Assembly (NCBI GenBank): GCA_015680685.1
Contig: MNCI01010443.1
Coordinates: forward strand, 597,483 to 661,482
DNA from: Gnetum montanum
Lineage: Eukaryota > Streptophyta > Gnetopsida > Gnetales > Gnetaceae
DNA: 64,000 nt
Reading direction: 5' to 3'
Shown here: positions 24,001 to 34,026 of the stretch, piece by piece
How positions within the stretch are numbered: position 1 is the first letter of the stretch
Layout of the letters: each line of letters begins with the position of its first letter
Notes under the pieces: model-generated
Databases searched by the model: none
What the model was told of the DNA's origin: nothing
What the model saw: the letters and a program-made list of their open reading frames with translations, nothing else
Translations under genes and position numbers: made by a program

Positions 24001-27000
24001 ATGCCAGAAGACCTAAAACGACCTCCGCTATCTTACCAGGCTTTCCATTTATTGACAGGAACTTGCCTAATGGATTACAAGTGCTTAACCAAGCCGTTGG
24101 TCATGGATGGACCATATGGCGCGGTTGAAAAGAATATCGATGTGAATCTCGTCTATGCAAGCTCATCAGCAAACAATGCAACAATAGCTTCAACGCAGCA
24201 AACGATTAACGAATATGAGGGAATGACAAAGTCCCTCGACATTGAAGCTGAAAACATTACTGAAGCTCCTCTAACTGAAACACCTATCACCATGCCCGAT
24301 GGGGAAACTAAAATCCTAAAATTAAGTACATTACTAGAACCACGTCTAGCTAAAGATATCGAAAATGTACTTAGGGGTAATATGAAAGCATTTGCGTGGT
24401 CCTATACAGACATGTCTGGATTAGACCCTCGTATTGTCCAGCACAACATCATCCTTGATCGAAAACTAAGGCCAGTAAAACAGAAAGCACGAGAGGTCAA
24501 ACCTGAGGTGGCATTAGCAGTTCGTAGTGAGATAACCAAGCTCTACCAAGCTGGTTTCATTAAGGCTGTTGATTACGCCGAATGGGTATCGAACATGGTT
24601 ATAGTCCCAAAGAAGAACAGAAGTATCCGCCTGTGCATCGACTTCCGGGACCTTAACGTAGCAACCATAAAAGATGATTTTCCCTTACCTAGCATTGATC
24701 AACTAGTTGACTCAACTGCTGGGCATGCCCTATTATCATTTATGGATGGATTCTCGGGATATAACCAGATACGCATTAACCCAGAACACCAACTCTGAAC
24801 CACTTTCATGACACCTTGGGGAACCTTCTGTTACACAATGATGCCTTTTGGTCTCAAGAACGCTGGGGCCACATATCAAAGGGCTATGACATATATTTTC
24901 AGCGATTACATCTTACACTTGCTCAATGATTATGTGGTTAAATCAAAATCGTCAGAACAACACGTACAGGATCTTGACTTAGTATTAAAACGTTGTCTAA
25001 AATACGAACTAAGGCTTAACCCAAAGAAATGTCTCTTTGGCGTCAAAACGGGTAAAATGCTTGGATTTGTAGCCTCAGAGGCAGGGATACGGGTAGACCT
25101 TGATAAGGTTAAGGCCAATACAAACCTAAGACCACCTAGCAATCTAACCGAACTTCGAGGGCTACAGGGTCGGTTACAGTTCATCAAGAGGTTAATAGAA
25201 AATTTTACGGGAAAACTCACACCCATGAACCACCTACTACGCAAGAATGTCCATTTTGAATGGACCCCGCAGTGCCAAGAAGCATTTGAAAACGTTAGGG
25301 TAGCACTCGCTTGGTTACCCACCGTATTCCCACCCAAAAACGATAGGTCGTTTTACATCTACCTGGCAACATCAGAATCATCAATCGCATCCATGTTGTG
25401 CCAAAAATGAGATGATGGAATTGAGGTCCCCGTATACTACCTGAGTCATGCAATGGTTGCCCATGAAAATAGATACAACAACGTAGAAAAGTCATGTTTA
25501 TCTTTAGTCTTCTCTTTAAAGAAATGACTACATTATCTTTTCCAAAATCGAGTTGACATAATTTGCAAAGATAATGTGCTCAGAGCTATAATTGGAAACA
25601 TCTACGAACCAAGCAGGATAGCCCGTTGGAAGGCAATCATAGCTGAGTTTGACCTGCACTATGTGGCACAATCGTCAGTAAAAGGGTAAGCCATAGCAAA
25701 TCAAATGACCATATCGCCAACGCATGATCCAGGTACAATAGAACCCGAATTCCCAGACGAAAATGTAAATACAATAAACACAGTGGCAGATGACTACGAT
25801 GCGATTCTAAATTTCGATGGAGCATCTACCTCTCGAGGAGGAAGTGCTGCCGTTGTAATCACGTACCCCTTTGGAGAAATTAAATCTTTCACCTATCACT
25901 TCAACTTTCATTGTACTAACAACGTAGCAGAGTATGAAGGTCTCCTCAGAGGTCTCGCGGCCGCACTAGCTTCAGACGTTACACGACTTGTAGTTAGAGG
26001 GGACTCACAACTAGTCGTAACCCAAGTCACAGACGTCTATACGTGTAAAGCGCAACACTTACAACCATACTGTGATTTGGCTAAGCACCTACTCAAACAA
26101 TTTGGAAATGTTGATATCCAACATATCTCTAGGAATGACAATACCATTGCAGACGCCTTAGCAACCTTGGCTTTAAACATATCCCCTGACATGTTTCATG
26201 CACTACCAAGCTCCGTGACCAGTTATGCCAAGCCCATAACCAACACTCTCGACATGCTTCCAATTACATCTGTCAGTACAACACACACTAATGAATGGTA
26301 TGATGACGTAAAAGAATACCTTCTGCGCAGTGAAATGTCACAACATTTAACCAACGCGCAAAAGGATGTAGTACGCAAGCGTTCTAAATAGTACACATTA
26401 ATAGGGGATACATTGTGTCGTCGATCCTATGAAGGCATACTGCTGACATGCGTCAATAGTACCGAAGCCCAAACAGTTGTTGAACAGGTGCACGACGGAA
26501 TCTGCGGGGGACACATTGCACCGAAGGCAATGGCAACCAAAATAAGATGCCTAGGCTACTATTGGCCACACATGGAATACGACTGTCAGTCCAAGGTCAA
26601 AACATGTAGTATATGTCAAAAACACGGTAATCTCATCCACATTCCACCAAATGAGTTGCATAAAACACAAATCACATGGCCCTTCCAGAAGTGGGGACTG
26701 GACCTCATTGGCCCGATAACGCCCACATCTTCTGCCGGGCATAGCTTTATTATAACAACAACTGAATACTTTACAAAATGGGTGGAGGCGGCACCCCTTC
26801 ACAAAACTACTTCTAAAAAGGTGTGCCACTTCATCCTCGAAAATATTATAACCCGTTTTGGCATTCCCATGACAATCATCACTGACAACGGGCCATAATT
26901 TAGTAGTGCCGAGACCAAAACGTTTTGTGATAGTCTAGGGATCAAACATTCGTTTTCATCCCCTTATTATCCTCAGAGCAATGGGCAAGCAGAATCAACG

Positions 27001-27099
27001 AATAAGACAATCATCACAGTACTCAAAAAGATGTTTGCCCAGAGCAAACGAAGATGGCACGAACAACTGGTGTATGTGTTATGGGCATACCGTACCACG
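24001..27099 (+). pseudogene. Element A pol: RT, two RNase H domains, integrase (5' part)
   Basis: This would copy and integrate the element. RT lies at 24400-25130 (LYQAGFIKAVDYAEWVSNMV, LCIDFRDLN, FMDGFSGYNQIRINP, MPFGLKNAGATYQRAM). The first, retroviral-type RNase H is at 25330-25690 (FYIYLATSESS, VYYLSHAM). The archaeal-type RNase H is at 25790-26170 (NFDGASTSRGGSAAVV, NNVAEYEGLLRGL, VVRGDSQLV, ISRNDNTIADALA). The integrase has an HHCC finger (HDGICGGH, CSIC) and core residues WGLDLIG, ITDNGP, GQAEST. RT reads LNDYVVKSK where C has LNDYVDDIVVKSK, so the catalytic Asp pair is deleted. Stops occur at 24796, 25408, 26389, 26896 and elsewhere. B interrupts it at 27099; the end is at 44512-44951. 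Position 24001 is ATG here but TTG in B and C. Confidence 0.93.
27095..27099. repeat. TSD of element B, left copy (CCACG)
   Basis: CCACG precedes TGTGCCGATCG and recurs at 44512-44516 after GTGTTTCA. Removing B and one copy restores TACCGTACCACGCACCGG, the A integrase (YRTTHR). Confidence 0.93.
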
Positions 27100-28572
27100 T
27101 GTGCCGATCGAAATCGTCGATGCGAGGCTGAAACGTTACGGGCACCGGCAGATCAGCGGACAAGCACAGTCGACCCTGCTTCCGCTTGAGGGCAAGTTGG
27201 AGTGGACGAAGGCAGAGTGCCTTGAATGGTCCGCACGCAGATCAAACAAGGAATTCCCCGAGCATCACCGAAGTGTTATACGCTGGGTTATGTGTAAAAC
27301 AGAGCGTAAACGGTGAAACAGGCAGACAGCGTAAGCGTACAGGGGCGTAAACGACGTCGAGTGTGAACAGCGTAAACAGGGATAGGCCCAGCGTAAGCGT
27401 ATACAGGCATAAACAGTGTGAACAGCGTAAACAAGTACAAAGGGCGTAAACAGATGCAAACGGCGTAAACAGTGGGCGTACACGGACGCAGACGGAGCGT
27501 AAACGTAAGCAAGCGTGAACGAAGCATGGGCCAAATTGACGTAAAACTGTAAAAGAACTTACAATAAGCGTTAACAGTAGATTATAGAGTTAAGATGTTG
27601 TGCACCGGTCTAACGTAGTTGTGTAGGGACACAAGGCGGACGTAAAGCCCCGGTGGACGGAGGGATGCAGCCGGCTGACACGGTAGGCAGAGCGCGGACT
27701 ACGCTCAACGTGCAGGACTTCTAGCGTAAGCGTAAGCGTAAGGGGGTTTCTGCAGCGTAATTGCTTTGGGTCTGCTCTGGTAAATTTTTACGGGCTTGGT
27801 AAATGCGGAAAACTGGGCTATTTATAGGGGTAGGGTTACCGGGAAAATCGGACGGGGAGACACGTGGCGTATAGACCAGGCGTTACAATTTAGAAACATG
27901 GTATACACTGGGCGTATACATTACAACAGGTAGCAGCGTATACGCTGGGCGTATACGTTACAACAGGTAGCAGCGTATACGCTGGGCGTATACGCTGGGC
28001 GTAGACTTGGATAGATGACAGCGTATACGCTGGGGCGTATTCGCTAATGGATGCTGGACGTCGACTTGCTTCAATTCTTGCTTCTGTTTCACTTGCTGAG
28101 TGCGTGTGAAGTGTGTACGCTGAGCGTCGGGCGTATACGCTGGGCGTATACGCTAGGTGTATACGTTGGTGAATGTTGGGCGTATACATCGGGCATATAC
28201 GCCGAAGAATGTCCACTTGGCGTATACGCCGAAGAATGTCCACTTGCTTCAATCCTTGCTCTTCGGTGTAATCTTCATTCTGCCATTGGAGATTTTGTCG
28301 TCGAGCGTGTGCATCTGCCGTACTTGGGCGTGTACGCCGGAGAGCTGGGCGTACACGCTAGGCGTAGACTCTGGGCGTAGACACTGGGCGTAGACGCTAG
28401 CTCACCACGGTTTAAAGTTGGGCGTATACGCTGGCACAACATTTAGAACCAGATGTTTCGATTTTCAAGATTGCCCTGTGTGACTTTAAATGTAGCCGAA
28501 GCCGCCCGTGGGTCATGGGGATCTGCTTCTTGTCAGACAAATGCTAAACTCACAGATTTTTGTGGTGTTTCA
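27100..28572 (-). repeat. Element B 3' LTR
   Basis: 1473 bases, TGTGCCGATCG...GGTGTTTCA on the plus strand. TATA box at 27819-27826 (minus, TATAAATA). The U3 part (27895-28440) has many GCGTATACGC palindromes. It is about 90 bases longer than its partner, mostly through extra palindrome units near 27930-28230. Confidence 0.93.
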
Positions 28573-28588
28573 TTGGCCCCTCTTTGTT
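28573..28588 (-). other. Element B polypurine tract
   Basis: AACAAAGAGGGGCCAA on the minus strand directly before the 3' LTR. It matches A (46359-46374). Confidence 0.75.
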
Positions 28589-29567
28589 GACACTTGGAGG
28601 AATCGACCCCAGAAGCATCGACAAAGAAGCGCAAAAAACCATAAGCAACTTGACAAAAGCTCTATCCTTTGCCACTTGACTAGACATCATCGTACCATGT
28701 TCAGTGGTGAATGGTATTGAAAGGACGAGATTGGTAACTGGCAGGGGGAAAGGGATCGTGGAGATCGATGACTGCCCGAGGGATCATGCTAGGAAAATGG
28801 GGTGCTCAGGTGTGCGGCATGCCGGTCCTTGTCGATAGCCGTCTTTCGGCAAACTTGGAACTCAAGCATGTGATGTGCGTCCTTTGGCGGAACAGTGCTC
28901 TTGGTGATTTTTCAAGAGAAACAGTTGTCACTACCAAAGCTACGGGGTGATGTTTTGCATTGTTTGGAGGAACAGCTCCCTCCTTTGGGGAAACTGTTAG
29001 CGAAGAGCCAAAGCCATGCGATAGAATGTTTCTTGACTGCTTTTGACATGAGTACGCATTTTGAAGACCGATACCTTCCCGCCTGGGGCTTATATGGGAA
29101 GTGCCAAGGGTCCCGTTCGTGACCAGGTTTTACATGGGATTTTTTTTGAAGCTTGTCCTTGTACTCATGCGTGAATATCATGTTCTGCGTGTTGCGACTG
29201 CTGTAACGTTTTGCAGTGTGCAATAGTTTGGTAAACAGATAGTGGGTTTTCGGGGAATGGGAATGTGCGGGTCAACGATTTGATTTAGTCTTGCCAGGTG
29301 GACCAATGGACATTGCCTCATCTTGCTACCTATGATGAAGCGCACTCTCGTACGAGAACTTCCGAGCGTCATCCTACAAACACAACTCCAAAGAGACAAG
29401 AAAACCATGAGTGAATTAATGAGTTTAGATTTAAATAGCTGTAGGTGAACAAAAATGTTGGGGTGATTCTGAGTATGGAATGTGAATGTCGACGATGCTG
29501 ATGAGGGATGCAATGATTCTGATGAATAAATATGGCTGTGGAATGAGGAGTCGAAGATGAACGCGCC
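28589..29567 (-). other. Element B non-coding block between PPT and hairpin array
   Basis: It corresponds to 45391-46358 in A and 11325-12375 in C. A minus-strand ORF at 29513-29178 (MHPSSASSTFTFHTQN...) is largely conserved as 45436-45801 in A but broken in C. I see no domain in it. It may be a chance ORF kept by recent common ancestry. Confidence 0.5.
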
Positions 29568-29870
29568 ATTTTATAGTCTTAGCGAACTATTATGGGTTAG
29601 TTTTGTGTCATAACCCATCGGACATTGCCTGTTTAGCGTCGTGGCAGACGTTGCGTTGCCAGTTTTGAGTCTTAGCGGACCATGAAGAGGCAAGCTAGTT
29701 TATAGTCTTAGCGGACTCCGTGGTGTTAGTCTATAGTCATAACCCAGGACTGTTCTGTGGTATTAGTTTAAAGTCATAATCCAGGACTGGTCTGTGGTAT
29801 CAGTTTATAGTCGTGATCCCAGGACTAGTCTGTGGTATCAGTTTATAGTCGTGATTCCAGGACTAGTCTG
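29568..29870 (+). repeat. Hairpin repeat array of element B (integrase-LTR side)
   Basis: About nine units. Stems visible in order include TGTC/GACA, CGTC/GACG, AGTC/GACT (several), each led by AGTTTA or AGTTTT. The last units have a 38-bp period ending at the gap. Confidence 0.85.
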
Positions 29871-30628
29871 NNNNNNNNNNNNNNNNNNNNNNNNNNNNNN
29901 NNNNNNNNNNNNNNNNNNNNNNNNNNNNNNNNNNNNNNNNNNNNNNNNNNNNNNNNNNNNNNNNNNNNNNNNNNNNNNNNNNNNNNNNNNNNNNNNNNNN
30001 NNNNNNNNNNNNNNNNNNNNNNNNNNNNNNNNNNNNNNNNNNNNNNNNNNNNNNNNNNNNNNNNNNNNNNNNNNNNNNNNNNNNNNNNNNNNNNNNNNNN
30101 NNNNNNNNNNNNNNNNNNNNNNNNNNNNNNNNNNNNNNNNNNNNNNNNNNNNNNNNNNNNNNNNNNNNNNNNNNNNNNNNNNNNNNNNNNNNNNNNNNNN
30201 NNNNNNNNNNNNNNNNNNNNNNNNNNNNNNNNNNNNNNNNNNNNNNNNNNNNNNNNNNNNNNNNNNNNNNNNNNNNNNNNNNNNNNNNNNNNNNNNNNNN
30301 NNNNNNNNNNNNNNNNNNNNNNNNNNNNNNNNNNNNNNNNNNNNNNNNNNNNNNNNNNNNNNNNNNNNNNNNNNNNNNNNNNNNNNNNNNNNNNNNNNNN
30401 NNNNNNNNNNNNNNNNNNNNNNNNNNNNNNNNNNNNNNNNNNNNNNNNNNNNNNNNNNNNNNNNNNNNNNNNNNNNNNNNNNNNNNNNNNNNNNNNNNNN
30501 NNNNNNNNNNNNNNNNNNNNNNNNNNNNNNNNNNNNNNNNNNNNNNNNNNNNNNNNNNNNNNNNNNNNNNNNNNNNNNNNNNNNNNNNNNNNNNNNNNNN
30601 NNNNNNNNNNNNNNNNNNNNNNNNNNNN
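29871..30628. other. Sequence gap (758 N)
   Basis: Unknown bases. By alignment with A (44590-45000) it should contain the integrase C-terminus and further 38-bp hairpin units. Tandem repeats at its edge probably caused the gap. Confidence 0.95.
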
Positions 30629-33473
30629 GGTACCTGCAATTCTAAAGGTAAAACAGCTTCTGAACCGTAAACAAGACTATATGGAGTTTTACCTGTCGAG
30701 GTCCGGTGCGTGGTACGGTATGCCCATAACGCATACACCAGTTGTTCGTGCCATCTTCGTTTGCTCTGGGCAAACATCTTTTTGAGTACTATGATGATTG
30801 TCTTATTCGTTGATTCTGCCTGCCCGTTACTTTGAGGATAATAAGGGGATGAAAACGAATGTTTGATCCCTAGACTATCACGGAACGTTTTGGTCTCGGC
30901 ACTACTAAATTGTGGCCCGTTGTCAGTGATGATTGTCATGGGAATGCCAAAACGGGTTATAATGTTTTCGAGGATGAAGTGGCACACCTGTTTAGAAGTA
31001 GTTTTGCGAAGGGATGCCGCCTCCACCCATTTTGTAAAGTATTCAGTTGCTGTTATAATAAAGCTATGCCCGGCAGAAGATGTGGGCGTTATCGGGCCAA
31101 TGAGGTCCAGTCCCCACTTCTGGAAGGGCCATGTGATTTGTGTTGTATGCAACTCATTTGGTGGAATGTGGATGAGATTACCGTGTTTTTGACATATACT
31201 ACATGTTTTGACCTTGGACTGACAGTCGTATTCCATGTGTGGCTAATAGTAGCATAGGCATCTTATTTTGGTTGGCATTGCCTTCGGTGCAATGTGTCCC
31301 CCGTAGATTCCTTCGTGCACCTGTTCAACAATTGTTTGGGCTTCGGTGCTATTGACGCATGTCAGTAGTATGCCTTCGTAGGATCGGCGACACAATGTAT
31401 CCCCTATTAATGTGTACTTTTTAGAATGCTTGCGTACTACATCCTTTTGCGCGTTGGTTAAATGTTGTGGCGTTTCACCGCGCAGAAGGTATTCTTTTAC
31501 GTCATCGTACCATTCATTAGCATGTATTGTACTGACAGATGCAATTGGAAGCATGTCGAGAGTGTTGGTTATGGGCTCAGCATAACTGGTCACGGAGCTT
31601 GGTAGTGCATGAAAAATGTCAGGGGATATGTTTAAAGCCAAGGTCGCTAAGGCGTCTGCAATGGTATTGTCATTCCTAGAGATATGTTGGATATCAACAT
31701 TTCCGAATTCTTTGAGTAGGTGCTTAGCCAAATCACAGTATGGTTGTAAGTGTTGCGCTTTACATGTATAGACATCTGTGACTTGGTTTACGACTAGTTG
31801 TGAGTCCCCTCTGACTACAAGCCGTGTAACGTCCGAAGCTAGTGCGGCCGCGAGACCTCTGAGGAGACCTTCATACTCTGCTACGTTGTTAGTACAATGA
31901 AAGTTGAAGCGATAGGCGAAAGGTTTAATTTCTCCAGAGGGGTACATGATTACAGCGGCAGCACTTCCTCCTCGAGAGGTGGATGCTCCATCGAAATTTA
32001 GAATCGCATCGTAGTCATCTGGCACTGTGTCTATTGTATTTACATTTTCGTCTGGGAATTCGGGTTCTATTGTACCTGGATCATGCGTTGGCAATATGGT
32101 CATTTGATTTGCTATGGCTTGCCCTTTTACTGACGATTGTGCCACATAGTGCAGGTTAAAATCAGCTATGATTGCCTTCCAACGGGCTATCCTACTTGGT
32201 TCGTAGATGTTTCTAGTTATAGCTCTGAGCACATTATCTTTGCAAATTATGTTAACTCGATTTTGGAAAAGATAATGTCGCCATTTCTTTAAAGAGAAGA
32301 CTAAAGCTAAACATGACTTTTCTACGTTGTTGTATCTCTTTTCATGGGCAACCATTTCATGACTCAGGTAGTATACGGGGACCTCAATTTCATCATCTCG
32401 TTTTTGGCACAACATGGATGCGATTGATGATTCTGATGTTGCCAGGTAGATGTAAAACGACCTATTGTTTTTGGGTGGGAATACGGTGGGTAACCGAGCG
32501 AGTGCTGTTTTAACGTTTTCAAATGCTTCTTGGCTCTGCGGGGTCCATTCAAAATGAACATTCTTGCGTAGTAGGTGGTTCATGGGTGTGAGTTTTCCCG
32601 TCAAATTTTCTATGAACCTCCTGATGAACTGTAACCGACCCTGTAGCCCTCGAAGTTCGGTTAGATTGCTAGGTGGTCTTAGGTTTGTAATNTGGATTAA
32701 TGCGTATCTGGTTATATCCCGAGAACCCATCCATAAAGGATAATAGGGCGTGCCCAGTAGTTGAGTCAACTAATTGATCAATGCTAGGTAAGGGGAAGTC
32801 ATCCTTTATGGTTGCTACGTTAAGATCCTGGAAGTCAATGCACAGGCGGATACTTTCGTTCTTCTTTGGGACTATAACCATGTTCGATACCCATTCGGTG
32901 TAATCAACAGCCCTAATAAAACCAGCTTGGTAGAGCTTGGTTATCTCACTACGAACTGCTAACGCCACCTCGGGTTTGACCTTTCGTGCTTTCTGTTTTA
33001 CTGACCTTATTTGGATCAAGGATGATGTTGTGCTGGACAATACGAGGGTCTAATCCGGGCATATCTGTATAGGACCACACAAATGCCTTCATATTGTCCT
33101 TAAGTACATTTTTGATATCTTTAGCTAGACGTGGTTCTAGTAACTCACTTAACTTTAGAATTTTAATTTCCCCATCGGGCATGGTGATGGGAGTTCTGGC
33201 TAGGGGATCTTCGGTAATGTTTTTGGCTTCAATGTCGAGGGACTTTGTCATTCCCTCATATTCGTCAACCGTTTGCTGTGTTGAAGCTATCGTTGTGTTG
33301 TTTGCTGATGAACTCGCATAGACGAGATTCACATCGATATTCCTTTGAACTGCGCCATATGGCCCATCAATGACCAATGGCTTGGTTAAGCGCTTGTAAT
33401 CCATTAGGAAAGTCCCTGTCAATAAATGGAGAGCCTGGTAAGATAGCGGAGGTCTTTTTAGGTCTTCTGGCAA
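30629..33473 (-). pseudogene. Element B pol: RT, two RNase H domains, integrase
   Basis: Domains from the 5' end: an N-terminal region (DGPYGAVQRNIDVNLVYASS, 33400-33080), then RT from 33000 (KPEVALAVRSEITKLYQAGF, LCIDFQDLN, DGFSGYNQIRINP). About 335 bases including the catalytic YVDD segment are missing at the N at 32692. RNase H 1 (FYIYLATSESS) is at 32470-32110 and archaeal-type RNase H (NFDGASTSRGGSAA, VVRGDSQLVVNQV) at 32010-31630. The integrase finger (CSIC) and core (WGLDLIG, TDNGPQF, NGQAEST) are at 31320-30630. One TGG-to-TAG stop near 31243 splits the integrase finger. The presumed first codon at 33473 is TTG. The C-terminus is in the gap. Confidence 0.92.
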
Positions 33474-33514
33474 TCTTTAGTGTGCATGTATGAAAATGAG
33501 TTAACGTGATAGTG

Positions 33515-33682
33515 AAAGGGCAGTTTAATGCCTTACTGGGCAACGATCGGCAGTTTAATGCCTTACCGGGCAACGATCGACAGTTTAATGCCTTACCGGG
33601 CAATGATCGGCAATTTAATGCCTTACCGGGCAACGAACGGCAGTTTAATGCCTTACCGGGCAACGATCGGCAGTTTAATGCC
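33515..33682 (+). repeat. 30-bp hairpin minisatellite, element B (pol side)
   Basis: Six units, each AGTTTAATGCC, loop TTACCG or TTACTG, then GGCA and a CGATCGGC-type tail. Counterpart of 23801-23965 in A. Confidence 0.93.
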
Positions 33683-33836
33683 AAATTTTGTTATTTATGT
33701 CATTTATGTGTGTAAATTTTATATCTTTTTTGAAAAATTCAAAGCAAATTCGAAAAAGCACGAAAAACGAGGCAAAAAGCAAGAAAAACGGAAAAGCGGC
33801 GGTGGCGGCGGCAGCGTCAGCGTCAGCGTCAACGCG

Positions 33837-33846
33837 CTATAAAAGG
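33837..33846 (+). promoter_or_regulatory. TATA box of the antisense gene, element B
   Basis: CTATAAAAGG about 190 bases before the exon 1 ATG, preceded by GCGTCAGCGTCAGCGTCAAC and followed by GAGCGTGAGCGTAAAC repeats in the leader. Confidence 0.7.
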
Positions 33847-34026
33847 GGAGCAGGGGTGTCATTTTGTCATTTGACTTTTGGAGCGTGAGCGTAAACCGAG
33901 AGCGTAACCCCAGCGTAGACGCCAAGTGAAAACCCCAGCGTAAACGTCGAGAAGAAACCCTAGCGTAGATGCCGAGAAGAAACCCCAGTGTAGACACCGA
34001 GAAGAAACCCCAACGTAGACGCCGTG

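Noticed and set aside
23811-24128. ORF encoding PGKALNCRSL repeats (and 33367-33684)
   Set aside because: Its period equals the 30-bp hairpin minisatellite; the repeat is non-coding and lies upstream of pol.
24930-25337. Minus-strand ORFs opposite pol, such as 24930-25337, and similar ORFs opposite gag
   Set aside because: They are shadows of the conserved sense frame and are not kept between copies.
27100-28572. Possible solo LTR or separate element at 27100-28572
   Set aside because: It pairs with 43130-44511 and the CCACG duplication, so it is the 3' LTR of element B.
29794-30785. Long ORFs crossing the N gaps (also 17572-19257 beyond 18732, and 18707-19255)
   Set aside because: Most of their length is N; only the flanking real bases can be interpreted.
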